Positions 24,401 through 39,400 of a stretch of 64,000 nucleotides of DNA are shown piece by piece (the stretch's first letter is position 1; each line of letters opens with the position of its first letter). Source of the stretch: Planococcus citri. Its lineage: Eukaryota > Arthropoda > Insecta > Hemiptera > Pseudococcidae. The stretch covers positions 33,964,559-34,028,558 of the forward strand of contig NC_088680.1 of assembly GCF_950023065.1 (NCBI RefSeq), read 5' to 3'. Made by a program: the position numbers and the translations under genes. The notes below the pieces were generated by a model. The model ran no database searches and was not told where the DNA came from. It saw nothing but the letters and a program-made list of their open reading frames with translations.

Positions 24401-27400
24401 CTGATTCGAACCGACTGATATACCGCTATCGCTGCTGGGCGGAGTTAGATTTTGAGGTTTATTTCTGCAATTAGAGTAACATACATACAAATTGATTAAT
24501 AATTTTTTTAAATTGCATCGTACACCTGCGGGTACGAGTGGCGGTATTGTTTTCGTCGAAAAAATATATTTTTTAATAGTCTACATGACGACATTATCGT
24601 CGTCTGTGTCGTAGCTAGAGCTACTACATACGATACTCGTGCAGTACCAACCTATACACTCGAATCGTATGTTATGTACGAATGCTAAAATACCCCCGAC
24701 CCCGATCCCGAGCCCTCGTGTGTTACGCAAATACACGAAATTTATTCCAAACGACAAGTGTGTGTTAAATAATCGTCGACCGACGGATTTCTACGTCACC
24801 TAACACTCGTACACACGCCATAAAGAATATCGATGCTTGTGAAAAGCTCTTATGAAAACCACGTGACACCGACACAATTTAATCGCTCTCAATTTACCGC
24901 GAATTCAAGCTCGGTAATCGTATCGTTAGTAAAATGTTACGTAGATATCGTATAATATACTTATGCTGTATATCGTAGCAAAGCAAATATCATTTTTCTT
25001 TTCTGTTTTCTCATTGCGCATTGCCATTTCGTAATTGCCTTTCGTCACAGTTGATCGAAAAGATAACCGAGTTGTTGACTGAAATCGTTTTTGTTTTCTT
25101 TTTTCTTTCGGATCCAAAAATTTAAAACTACCACGAAGAATATTGCAATCCTTAATAATTTGTAAAATAATTCGATTTCTTCGGATTAAAAATCAAAAAT
25201 TAAAATAAAACTTAATTTTAATTGATTTATTTGGTTCTATCATTTTTGTAAATAGCACGAATATCGCGATCCTTCGACGATCCTTCTTGATACCGATACA
25301 GCATCTAAACTGATCGTCACATCATTAAATTAACATCAGGAAATACCACAATGAGCAAAAAGATAAACATCAGAAATAAAATAGACAAAGGGGCATGATT
25401 TTATGACGTTTTTCCAAGTACCTTAGTCGACTAAATTTATTCTGAATTTATACCATCACGATAATATTTTTTCATAATAGAAAAGGAAACTGAATAAGGG
25501 GAAAAATTCCGAGATTGATCATGAGTCACTAAATTACCACGGAATGGTATAGAAACTCAACAGTGACAACACGAAATGAGATACGAATAAATTTAAATCA
25601 TACTTAAATGCTAATGACCAAATTCCATGCAGAAAAAAGGACGCTTGAGTACATATTTTCAGAGATACGAGTAGTAGGTACCTACACCTTACTTACACAC
25701 AGAGAGTTCGACGTTCTTCGTAACGACATTCAATTTTTTTCATCTTTTACACCGTGAAAAAAATCGTTATAATTTTCAGAATCGAGAAAATGTTAATTTA
25801 ACGATGCATTTTCAAGGTTACCCACTTTTTTGTTCCAAAGATATTCAACCTGGGAGCGATTTTTACTTCGAAAATAAGGTTTTACGATTAGGAATTTTTG
25901 TAAATATGGTCGCGAACACAAAAACACCAGTCGAATTTTAAAATATTTTGAAAAAAAATAACGAAAATATATGGATAATATCAAAAATATGAAAAACAAG
26001 TAAACAAATGGATTAAATATTAGATATAAAATGTTTTTAAAATCTAAACAGAAAAACGCAGAATTTGGAAGGTTTTTAAAATTTTTGTAGAAACCCATCT
26101 TTATTAGGTAAATAATAATTGAACAGTTGTCAGTTTTACTGAAAATGAAACTCCAAATAGGAATACCGTAGAACTGAACTACCTAGTCGGAAATATATTT
26201 AATAGCCTACTGGTTGCATATCAGCTGGAGTAGGTTTGCAATGAAAAAATTCTGTTGATGAAAATGAGAACCATATTCGAAAATTTGACAATCATTTTTA
26301 AACATGATTCTGAATATTTTGACATTTTTTAGGCATAAAAAGACAGATATTTCGCACGTTTGAATAATGTAATGGAGACGTTGTCAAGCTATAAAGCCCA
26401 TGAAATCACGAAATATGTTTCAAAAAATGAATGAATGAGTAAAAAAAGAGCATAAAAAATATAATAAATAAGGTGAAATATAAAAACTTTAAATCGTAGA
26501 TTTTAGGAAAAATCACGATAGGCAAGGAGATGTCAATTAGGAAAAGGGGATTTTAATCCAATCTTAAGGACGAATATTTTAGTAATACTATCTATCATTT
26601 TGCATTAATTTCGAACTAATCTAACGTTTCTTGGTCAAATCAAGGTTTTTCAAGAAACTGACTTTAGAAAATTTGAAAAAAAATTATCACGTCAAATTTT
26701 TAAAAAATTTAAATAATGTTCAATCTTTTTGAAATTTCTACATAAAATACATAACTGCAGTGAAAATACAACCGCAAGTTTTATCAAAATTGAAATCCGA
26801 TTTCTGAAACGTAAGATGCTATATTTTCATTTTTATCAAATACCTCCTCCCCAATGGGGGTCAATAGGTTCAAATTTTCACCAGTTACTGAGGATACTGT
26901 ACATATAATAGTGTATGATGTGGTTGTATTTCAATTTTTTCTTAACTTTTTGGATCGTAGGGTCCAAAAATTCCAAAAAAATCAGTTTTTGAGGGATATT
27001 TTGGTCCCTATGCAACTAAATTGATTCAAATTTTAGATTTGTGGTCAATAGGTTTTCAAAATCAAACTAGGCCATGGCATTTCTCGTCAATTCGTTGACA
27101 AAATGGGGGCGAGGAGAATTTTTTTCACATGTTCGTCAACACATTGCTAAAATATCTCAAAAAAGCAAACATTTTCATTTTTTAGGTTTCTGATGGTACT
27201 TTTGCAATAAGTGTAAAACTTTTAATTTTTTTCTCGAAAATGAAAAAAAATGCCAGTTCAATTCTTTGATATGTTATTCTACATAAAAATCACTAAAACT
27301 GAGAATTTTTTCAGAATTTTTACTCGCCAAGATCATGGTTATATTTAAATCATAAGTTTTTAAATCGATTTTTTTAGGTTTTTGAAAGTGGCAACACTGA

Positions 27401-30400
27401 TTTTGACATCATTCGTCGATTACCCTCTCAAAGTACTACAATTTGAAAAAAAGTTCAAAATTCTATACCACATACAACCGGAGATATTTGCAATTGAAAT
27501 TTTTCATTTTCGGCCATTTTGGAGAACTTTGAAGCCCCACAGCACAGCTCCGCCAAAAAAAATCGAAAAAATGTCCGGTTTGCGTCATTCATCATCGTTT
27601 GATGACCTCTACACATGATCTGATTTTGAAAAAAAAATGAAGACCCCTCGAGCAAAAATCCGCCGATTTGGGATGCATAATGACCCATACATATTAAAAA
27701 AAAAATCGTTTTCGACGAATTTTCTTTTCATCCCTCATTCTTGGGGTACATAAAAACAATTCTCCCCTCCCCTCCTCTCCAAAGAAGTAGTAGTGAAAAT
27801 GAACCCAGAAAATGCTCCAGACAAAATATTCGCACTAAAATTTTTATATGGTTTCAATCGTTTTAAAATAAGGGAAGTATCAAATTAAAAATTAGTAACT
27901 TACTGTTCAAAATGCAAAATTAATACGTAATTTTTTTTACATAAAAAATCAATGATTCAAAATCACATACAACTGACTTTTCATTCCACGTACAAATCTT
28001 TCGATCAAAAAAAAAACCATTGACTATACCTTCTTAGTTCTCGTATTGCGATACAAATTTATCAAGGCAATAAAAAAGAAGCCAAGTGGCAAGTCTATCT
28101 ACCATTTGAATACATCAAATCGGTCATTTACCTCGCAGCCCGGATCACCCTTTTTTGTAGCAAACTAGTTAGCAGTTGTATTCAACAGTATACATATGTA
28201 CTACATAGGTATAAAAATCAGAGGCGCCTACTCGAGGCAGCCTTTATTTTCATAACAATACCAGGCAAAAAGACATACGAACGAAACCAACCTCTTCATC
28301 TGCTGCCTTTCTGTTTCCGTGTAGAAAGGCCAGTCTTCTTGTATATCATTCCACACATGCCTCAATAGCTGATAGGTATTATCACGTAGAGTGGATACTG
28401 ATACTAATGTGTGCATTAAATGTGATTTATCACTTTCGCGAAGGCCATCTGTATAAAAATAAATTTCAATTAGTTATCAATTCTTGGATACAAATATTAC
28501 GTGAGTACAAAAAGGAGACGAACACATCCATCTCCTTACAAAGTCCAAGCTGGCAACACTGACCTCTTCGAAGCGCCGCGAATAATTCTAGTTTCTTATG
28601 CGGTCTAATGGCTAACATATGAATAATACGTTCTCTGCAAATATAAGAAAAAAAAGAAGGGGAAAATTAGTTATATAGGTACCAGAGTACTGCACGGTTA
28701 AGTTAAAATAGCCGGATAACCGCCGGAGCTATCGGCTAATTTAACTAAAGGTTACAAACTGCAGTTACTTTTGTCGGCGCGCGCAACCAGCGGTAAGTTA
28801 GGTTAATAACCATACGTTAACCGCATTCGGTTCTCTGGTGTCTCAACAATACATTTTGGTGACTCATCAAACAGATAAGACAGAATCGAACATTACATTT
28901 CCGATAAGAGCGCGGTATAATCGCAGGTAGTTTAGTCATTTTAACTACAAAATTATCCGCATAGGCTAACGCTAATATAACTGCTTTTGGATGAGTTATA
29001 TTTGGTAGCTTACCGCACACGACACGTGACTAACGCAGATAACTTTTAACTATACCGTGCAGGACTCTGATAGGTACCTACTGGAGAAATTGTTCATTCG
29101 GTCAGGAATTCAAAAAATCTTGACACATTCGTTTGGCATACGTTCAATATAATAGTGAAAAAAATTCCAAAATAAATATAAGTACATGTCTGTGCGTATC
29201 TTGTTGATGATACGATACTTACTTGAGAGGTCTTTTCATAATGGCCGGATTATTGGTACTGGTAGCTTTGGGGGCAGCGTTTGTTTGCTTGGTTCTGGTA
29301 TTCTTAGCTTTGGTAGTAGGATTGGCTGTCGTCTTGGTTAACGACGGTGATGGCGATGGCGACGAAGACGACGTTGTGCTTTTATTAAGTCTGTTATCTA
29401 AATTATCCAACGAAGGTGCTAATTTCAAGTTACTAGTACGTTTAAGTATTGGCACAGTATTGGTAATTTTGGCTGCTGCGGTAACCGAAGCTGCAGGCGG
29501 CGTTTCAGCTGCGGATGGAACCTGAGCTTGTTTAGTATTTCGGTCTATTCTCACTTTGCGATTAATTCCGGACGTGACATTCCAGTCGATTTCACGCGTA
29601 CTAGTTGCAAAAAAAACATAGAAAAATACGAGGTAAAAAATAAATCACGAATTAAATCAATGAGTAAACACAAGATAAGGTACAGTATGGAGTACATTAA
29701 GCATATCTTATCTCTTTCGTTGACGAGTACCCATACCCTCCAATACCATACGTGCATGGGACGTAGCTAGATTTAAACCGAGCCGAGAATTCACGTGAAT
29801 GTGTAGATTGTGTACCTGCATATACACCTTCGATCCGACTGCACCGCACATATACATAGTATTATAGGGTCAATGTACGTATAGCAAGCAACAGAAGGGA
29901 GAATCGAGTACACACTCGCAGCATCCACCATACCTCATGCACAGGCATCACATCACATACCACCGCAGCAGTACACCCGAATGAAAAAAAAAGGGCAGAT
30001 GATACTACGAAAACCTGATTGAAAAGGCGACAGATGTGAAATGAAAACCACCATCATCATATGTGCACCTTGGTCTAGGTCTCTTTTCGTCCTCCCTTCT
30101 TACCGTACCTGTCTCTTACACACTACGATTCTGCACATAAACCTCGGTTAATCTCCTCAGCAGCTATAAAGGTTATGATTATGTTAACAATGTACACATT
30201 TATACCTATATAGGATATGTTTGTATCTGCTCTCCTTCATGTCACTAAGGAACTGCTAACAGCAGAAACGATTTCGATGCCGCACATGAGACACCAGGAC
30301 ACCACCGTGCATTCGTCCACACCACCACCACCATTTTTATAGGGTTTCCTGCACCTCTACCTATGTACTATCGGGATTCAAAGAGATGTCGCATGTCGAC

Positions 30401-33400
30401 GGTGTTAAAGGTGGTGTGGCTCGTGGGTCAGACTGCCGCCAGCCGGTCTACTTTTATTTTACTCTCGTGTCAAATAAATGCTTAATTCTTGCTTTTTGGG
30501 TTGTATTTCTTAGGTATCGTATGCTCAACGTGTACATGTGTAAGCTTAGGGATTCTTCGCCAAAGAATAATGAAAAATCACAGCAAGAGAGGACTTCTAA
30601 TGCAATTGTTATGTAGGATAGTATACGAGTCAAGGGCTTTTCTAGCACCACTTTCTTTTGCTGAAAAAAAATTAAACGAAAATGATAGTCTAATGGATAT
30701 ACGACTTTTTTAAACCAATGAAGTTTCCCATCTCTCTAAACGTGAACTGATTCATTTTTTGATTCATTTCTAATGAACTTGTCGTTAATATGATTCATTT
30801 CTCAATAAAAAAGGAAGGAAATAGACGAGTGGGTGGTACATATTTATCACTGATACGTTGGGCCTGTGTATATCTAGGAAGCAACTACATCATCCAATTA
30901 CCGAAAAATTATTGAAAAAAATGAGAGAATATACAGAGAAAAAATTATTGCATTGAATACTTCAGTACCTTACGTAATATTTCCAGATTGAAACGATGCT
31001 GGTCTTTACTTAAAACTAAAAGGGATAGGAACTAGAGACGAAGAATCATACCTACATACACGTAATAAAAGTACTGATGGAGTGAATTCGCTCTTCGGCA
31101 CAACTTTTCGTTGAATTTGATGACGAAAAATGGGGTGAGGGGGGGAGATAACTATCAGGAATTCAGAACAGGTGAAATTTGTATGTACATTGAGTTTAAA
31201 ATTGTTAAAAACCACTTATTTTTCAAACAAAATTCCTCAAAAAAATTTCGCTCTCACTCCGCTCAAGTAATATTTTAAGCTTCTCTTACAATTAGTATTT
31301 CTGAATTTCGAAAAACTCTTCAAGATCGCGACTTTTTTGATACTTTTGCGACCTGGTAATATAAAAGTAGTAACTTTCAAGATCCCCCCCCCAGTAAAAT
31401 TGGTTTGTTCGCCCCTGATTCAGCAGTTTATTTGATTTTTTCTCAATCCTCGCATTGAATTGAGAAACTTGCATCTCAACTTCTCTTCCAAATTCCAAAA
31501 TGGAATATTAATCCAATTTTCACAATCTTTTTGCGCTTTTTCTCCTGGCACAAAATTTTAAATTATTAAAAGTATGCATTCTTTATAAAAATGTTGCTAA
31601 TCCTCAACCATTTTCAATTTTCAGAATTCCAAAATGAAATTTTATCAAAATTGAAAGCTCTGACGTTATTTTGCCGGATTTTATTCCAATTTTGTTATGT
31701 TGTAAAATTTTTTCCTCGTGAGCTGTCAAAGTTGTTGAAAAAAAGGGGGATTGAATTTTTTTTTTAATATATATGTTTTAATGTCACAAGATATATGTAG
31801 GTAAATACATAAGTGACTTAATATTGGAGCATTAAATTTTTTCTTAGCAGGTATTATAAAAAAATTGAACAAAATTTCAGCTGATGAAGGGCACATTTTC
31901 AACAAATTGGCTTTTTTTCGTATGTATCTGTTTTGGCTTTGGAAATCAACGTAATCTTTTTAAGAAAGTTTAGGAAAATCCTCCATTTCCAAGATGGGTG
32001 ATCAGGTGATCACTAAAATTCATAATAATTCAATTTTTTCAGATATCACAATGTGATGGTTCAATTCAAATTCTCTCACAAAAATGCTTGAAATTTATCG
32101 GTTGAACTTCTCTCAGGAACGTCAAGACATAAAAAGTAAACAACCTTGCACAAAAGTAGAAATTTTTAATAAAAATTTTCAAAAAATGTTCATTTTGCTT
32201 TTCTTTTTGTTCCTTCAAATAAATAAATTAATTAATAAAATAAATTTTTTACCAATTTATTTGAAATTCAAATTCTAAAATGAAATTTAATCAAAATTGA
32301 AAGCTCTGACGTTACTTTACCTCATTTTATTCCAATTTTGTTGTTACATAAAAAATTTCCTTCTAAGCTGTCGAAATTATTGAAAAAAGGAATTGAAATT
32401 TTGCGCTTTGGAGACATTGGTGATCAACATAATCTTTTGAAAAAAATGCAGGAAAATCCTCAATTTCCAAAATGAGTGATCACTCAAATTCAATAATTCA
32501 ATTTTTTCCCCAAATATCACAATGTGCTGGTTCAGTTCAACTTCTCTCATAAAAATTCTTGAAATTTATCGGTTGAACTTCTATCAGGAAGGTTAAGACT
32601 AATAAAAACGATTAATTAACTTTACTACTTTTTGTAAAAATGAATCAGGTAAGCAAAAAAACATGTAGCTTTCAAACTTTGTACCCTCTTCCCATTTTAA
32701 TCGAAATTTGAAACACTTTCTCACGTACTTATCGGTTTTTAAACATACACCCTTTCTCGACATTTTTGGCCTTTTCGCACCTGGCTGACATCCAGCGCCC
32801 ATACCAATCCCCGAATATACATACATATAAAGGTGTTTTTGCAACCTTCATTCCACCATGGACAGTAAACTTGCAATCACACACGACTGACCAATTGATA
32901 TACCTACAATTGATTCGTTCAATTTGAACCTCTAACAGCGTGCGAAGGGGACAAGAATAAATAATTCATATACGAGCGATAACTGATAAGAGTCGAAATT
33001 TCATTAACCTCTTTTAGCGCTTTCGTTTCGCGACTAATTTACACATTAATTACAACAACGGTCCGTTTCTATCCAATAAATCATTGTTTACACCCAACCA
33101 GCGTTCTTACAACTACCGGGACATCATTCTATGTACAACCAAAGACTAAATATAAGGCAAGGTACAGACAGAAATACAAATCCTAGCAATGTTGCGATCG
33201 CTACAATGTACAATCTTCACACCAAAGCACTATTGCATATAGAAAAGAGATACCTATCTATGTAAAAAACATTCTGGACTGGCTGCATAAACAATCACAC
33301 TAAACACGGGTACTTCGAATTTGACGTGTAACAGATTTCCTCGAATTTATCCTTCTTTCAGAATTTCAGATCCATTAGTAAAGATACTTCTAGGAAAAAG

Positions 33401-36400
33401 TTTCCTTCTAGTGTTGTACAGTTACCGAGTAGTGGGTATTGTTTCGAGGTTTTTTGTTCATTTTTCAAAACAGCGGAGAAAAATGTGACAGAAGTACATG
33501 CCAATCGACTTGAATACTGTTAAATGCCTAGACTCTTTTCATATGCGACTATTTTACTGTTTTCTGATCTGCCAGGGAGTTCAACTGTTCAACGCACTAT
33601 TCACGGAGAGATGACTAAGACAGGTACCGCACTAGATACATAAAAGTGGTGGCTATGAGGTGAAAATACTCGTCATCCGAAGAAACAATCGAAATGCATG
33701 TAAATTGAATGGAAAAGAGCATATTTACCAATTCCTTCTCTGTTCTAATTCTATGGCGGCCATTCTATTTTTAGTCTTTTCGAATACATCTTCGTTAGCG
33801 TGAATCCACAGTCTATGCTTCAATTGCCCAAATTTGATTAAATGCTTGCTGAAACATAAAAGAGTAAACAAAAATTTAAGATTGGTTCAGCCAAATTTGC
33901 GATTCAAGCGTGATAATTATAATTAAGATTGATACACTAGAGTTAGATAGGTAAATCGCAGGTGGTACAAAATTATGCTCCATGTCTTACATATGAATCT
34001 ACATCAGTAATATTTCATTTTTCTTTCCAAACTTAGAGAGGTGAGCACTCTAAACGTATCATTTATAGGCTCTACAGAGTAATACCAGATAAATCTGGAT
34101 ACGAACATTATAAGCACAACTTACAGCATAATAAAATCAGATCGAGCATTGAAGAGAGAAAAAAAAAGGGGGAAAACTTGCAAAAAAATATATATTTGTA
34201 TCTCTAATGGCGGTAAACAACTTGTTAATTACAAATCATCTACTGCGAAGGTTATTAAGAAAACATCGTCGAATAAATTCGATCCAGTGGGTAGTAAACT
34301 TGGTTCATTCGGCAGCGATAAACCGGTAATATCGTACATTTCGCTTTCGCGATGACATCATTACCTAACAAAAGGTAATTTCTATCAGTTAAGTGGAACG
34401 ACGGCACGAAGCGGCGTTTAGATACTTGAAAGTGGTTTCTTCTGAGTATCGCGTACACTACATACGCAGACGAAGTATGTACCTACCTATATAAATACAT
34501 GGCCGAAGCGTAACCGCATATATAGGGTGATGCGGCCAGTCGGTATCATGTGTGATACTTATGCCATATCGACGCCTGCCTAAGATTAGAGAGACTAAAT
34601 TGAGATGTTCGCCGGAGCTTCGCAGAATGTGACCATTATTGGAGAATTCCATCTTCTCTGCGTAAAGGACTCGAAAACGCAGCTTACATACTAGAAGGAT
34701 GATAGCGAGTAAAGGGCTCAGGATTTACGACAAATTTCAAGACAGCTGATGCCAAACATTCCATCAGGAAGGAGATACTGTGGGCGATCATTTGCAACAG
34801 TTTGATCATCTTAATGACCAGGATGTCCGTCGTAATTTTGACAAAATTACCTTGGAAAATCTAGAGAAAAATTGTCCAAGAATACTTTGCAAGTAGGTTG
34901 GTCAAAGTATGGAAAACATTTTCGTCAAAGCATCGGTTGATAACATCATCAACTTTTTTTCCATCTCCCTCACCCTCTCCCATCCAAAATTGACTACCAA
35001 TTTTTTTAAATATTTCATTCATTATTACCATTACAAAAAATGCTAGGTGGAAATTTTCATAAAAATTGAGAAAAAATTGACGAACATTACCTACCTACCA
35101 ATTTTACTCTATTTGTACATAATGCATATTCAAACGCAACTGTTCAATTTTTTCAAAAACGCAATTCGAAAAACTAGGTACTCGATGAGTTTTTCAAACC
35201 TCGTGTAATTCGCACAAAAATGTAATCATTTTGGTAATTCTATCAATCATTTGAAAATGGCTATCACACAAATATTATACCAATTGTTCGCACACATTAT
35301 ATAGGCACGTACGATCTGTAAACAAGTTAAAACGAATGACGTACGTTACTTTTTTTTTGGTAAATTTTGAACGCGCATCATTATTACCTGCGTACATTAT
35401 TGTCATTAATCTATTTTTTTCTTCTCATACTTGACGTTATTTTGTAACAAGGGCAGAATAATTCGATTAGCGATGTTTACTGAATTGCAACTTGTTCGCG
35501 TATACATTTTGTAAATTTCAAGTAAAACTCAACTAATATAACTACTGCATTTAGTGGTTCCTAAATTCAGATGGTAGCGCTACGATGTTAGTTGGTTTCG
35601 CAATCAACTCGATACAGACGTAGAAGATGGAACAAATTAGAAGAATGATCCAGCCTAGTTCAATGCGATGATAATGACTTTCTAATTAAAAACCGCGTGA
35701 ATCCCTCTGAATGGAAGTCGCGTTATTCCCTCTTCGTTCTCCAACCACTAAAAACCAAATCACAATCCATTATAATGAGGTGAATCGCGAAAAAAATGCA
35801 GATATATTTCGATCAAATTCAGTGGAGAGCTTCATTTTGAGTTCAAAGTCATCCAGAAAAAATCGTCAGCTCTAGAGGTGCACCTGGAGAAAAGATATGG
35901 GTCCTCGAAGAGGAAGCATTTTTGAAAAAATCTTGGGCTTTTCGCTCTTTCTCCCCCCTTCCTCTCACCCTACATATTCTGGGGGAAATGCCCAATGTTC
36001 CAAAAGATAGAGTACTTATTACAGATTCTGCATCGACTTCTGTCTTCAAAATCCAAGACCTACATACTTAGAATGTTCCTGTTCCTATACCATTAGTGCA
36101 TCAAATGCAGAAACCAAATTTGAGATGAAAGTCCTAATGCAATGCTGACGACCTTCCAAAAAATCAACGATATATGCCAAGTCTGCAGTACAAGTGAACT
36201 TTTTGATATTCAATCGTTTATGACATCAATTCCAACACTAATTTATGAACTGGACATTGACAAAAAAAAAATAGACTTCCATCTTTAATCTATGTGTACA
36301 GATGACCAGCATGGGTGCAAGTATCCAAACCGACGAGTAAAATCCGTGCGATTTAGTTAGGCAGGTGTGCGTGCGCAACTTCGCAAGTGGAAACCAACGA

Positions 36401-39400
36401 GGGTCCCGAGTTAGCAGATGGAAGTGCCAATACAGCTCCTCATTGGTTCCCGGGTGGATCAACCTTTCAGTATCATCGATTCAGCTACCTTGTTCTCAAA
36501 ATTTACATTTCAGTTAACAGGGTGTCTAAAGAAATTCCCAGAAAAAAATCATGACTTTTTCATGAGCAATTTTTCACAATTTTACCGTATAAAAATACCC
36601 CCCCTCACTCCAAAAAATTGAATAACTTGAAACTGCGAGGAAATTTTTTTTTTGGCTATAGGTGGATATAAGTAGGGTGACTTTGCCCCCGAGAGCTTCA
36701 GGGTTGGTATTTGCATGAAAAGTGGGCAGCTGGGTACCCTTGAGCACTTTCCGTCAGGAAAGTTTCAGACCCCCCCTTTTCTGAAATTACAATAAAAATT
36801 ATTTTCTCAGCCCCATGTGAACAGATTTTTTTAATTTTTTGGTATGTTGTAAGCATCCATAAGAGGTATCCTCACAAAAATGTTCACCCCCTCCCCTCCC
36901 TCCATATTTTTCCGTGGTCAAAAATTGAAAAAATTTACAGAGGGGGTAAAAAGGGATTCTGGTATAAATTATTGTTTTTGGTAAATGAGGTGTCGTTTCC
37001 ACATCAATGAATCGAACCCCCCAAACACGAATATGACGTCCAATTTTATGTTACCCTCATCCACACCCCTCCAGTGCCTCTGCCCCCATCTCAATTTTTA
37101 CTATGTATATCAAAAGTTGAGTATTTTCATAATATTGGTGTCGTTTCCATATGAGTCGAACACCCCGAACACGAATATGAAGTCCAATAGACAAGTGAGA
37201 AGGTACTTCAAGTTTTTTAATTTTTCTGATTTTTTGAACAATTTTTGATTTTTTGATTTTTTTCCATTTTATGGGCTTTTTGAAAAATTGTTGAATGTGT
37301 TTCGAGCAAAATTCATGACTTTCACGACCACCAACCAAAATTCAATGACTTTCATGACCGTTAGACAGTTAAGACACCCTGCTTAAGCAATTCAGTACTT
37401 TAGACCGGGGTGGGCCAAAAATACCTACCTTCTGGAATTTTTGACCAGTATGCACCAACAGGAGAGTTACTAATATCAAAACATACCTATTTTTTGATCA
37501 ATCGATTAACAATTTCAAAAAATCAAAAAATTGAGAAGTTTTTGGCTATTTTTTATAATATTTTGAAATTGACAAAAATGACCAAAAAAATATTTTGCCT
37601 ATTCCAGAAGTAAGAGAATATATTTTTTTCATCTTGAAAAGGTGGACCAGAAACCATCGTTTGGGGGCGGTTTCCAATCCTTCTTTTGCAAGAAATATGA
37701 CCACTGATAGCATCCACTTGAGTTTTCTGAATATTTTCCAAGCATTTTTTCAATTCACTTACGCACCCTAGAAGTGTTTCTGCAGAAGAAGTTGGTAAAA
37801 ATGTTACGTCCAATCATCAATTAGAATTCGACTGAACACTGTGAGGCGAACAATTGAAATTTAAAAATTGATTCAAATGGAGTGATAAACCATCCACTCT
37901 GAATCTCGTCCAATGGAAACAATTCTCCTCAAATTTTACAGTCGATCTGAGTGAAAAAATGAACGATGAAAAATTTCCTCACGACGAGACTCCAATCACG
38001 TATTTGCTATTTGAACTTGCATATATTGGGCGTGCTCGGTACCACTGGTTCCAGAACACGTTTGCTTTTACCTGTCGGCCAGTCATAGCGAGTCGCTGCT
38101 GCATCGTTGGCTATTGCATAAAAATCGCCACAGCGGCGCGACGCGACGCGGCGCGGCGTTGCTACCACGTACGCGGTTCTCGTGATCGCTTGATCATCGA
38201 TTGGTGGTCGACGATGGCGGGAATAGGATGGTTATATATAGATATTTTTTTAAAGAATATTTACGAAATCGAAAGCGCTCATTTTATTATGAATGGTGTA
38301 CTCGAGTATGGTATTATTATAGGTATAGTGAAATAAAAATACTAACAACGTTTAATAAATTTCATATTACCTTCCGCGTTTATGTTGAATACATTCGAAA
38401 CGCCCTTGTTGACCTTGCATCGCAACATTGCTATCGACGTTAAATTTAAATTGGGCCATACATTTATCTGATTCTATGGAACCTTTGGAGCTCGTTGGAA
38501 TAAATATTCTCTGCAACACGTGAAAAGAAAAAAAAAACTAATAAATATATCGTAAAATTAATCGTCACGACTTATAGTACAGTAGACCTACTGAATAGCA
38601 ATATGGGATGGGATAGCGCACATCTAATGTCTACGGTATATAGTATAACAAAAAGCATCATCATCTAATATAAAAATAAACAACTGCTCGCGAATAATCA
38701 TCTCATCTCGTTTGCTGGTCACATTTTAATACGGTGTAAAAATGTAGTCGTTTGTTAACCACGTATATGTGTGAGTGTGTACGCGTTATTTATAGTTCAA
38801 ATTATATTAGTCATGATTCCATGATATTGTGTATCTTGTATTATTATTGTAGATGAAGAGTTTCATTTCGGCAGGCAGGATGAAGCTGTGCATGGTGCGA
38901 GTACAGTACACTACACACGATTACGTAATGACCACGAACGCGTGCCGATGCCGGGCCCTCAACCACCTCTATCGTACCATACCAATCTTGGTGGCATTTT
39001 CAAGTATTGAGACATCACATCGCATATCATCGCAGAAGGCAGTCTTAACATATTCGGACTGAGCTATACGAGTATATCGCCAGCTCTCTATGTCTGATCT
39101 GTCTACGCACGTCTGTCTATCTATATGAATTTTTCTAATGTTACATATTTGAATACATGAGACAATTCGTGACGTATCTACTACATATACACAGATTCGT
39201 ATGCCAAACCACCCGTATGCCTCTGTGAATAGCGAAGGAGCAGATAAAAGCGCGAATATCGTACATAGGCACTCGTTGACTCATATGCACCTCGACTGTG
39301 AAAAAATCGTTACTGAATGATCAAGGCTTCGATGGCCTACCCAACACACTCTGATATAAATCATGCAAAGGTCAACGCTATCGAGATTACTGAGCACTCT

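Larger units (their letters stand above)
33849..38370 (-). other. ELL intron 3
   Basis: A 4.5-kb intron with one copy of the dispersed repeat family (35820-36060), a TIR element (36518-37381) and a CpG-rich patch (38040-38215). Confidence 0.7.

Noticed and set aside
24465..24490. ATG at 24490 as the start of a separate 262-residue protein
   Set aside because: These codons lie upstream of the splice acceptor (attgcag) of ELL exon 8; family alignment and phase join this exon to exon 7.
28817..29020. Minus-strand 67-codon frame near ELL exon 6
   Set aside because: It lies wholly inside the hAT-type MITE and matches no transposase.
29223..29525. Plus-strand 100-codon frame rich in Val/Leu/Ala
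   Set aside because: It is the antisense of ELL exon 5, whose Ala/Thr/Ser-rich linker reads as hydrophobic on the other strand; the apparent membrane segment is an artefact.
37959..38336. 125-codon plus-strand frame over the CpG-rich patch
   Set aside because: It has no recognisable domain, the Arg/Ala/Cys run comes from GCG repeats, and no splice or start context stands out.
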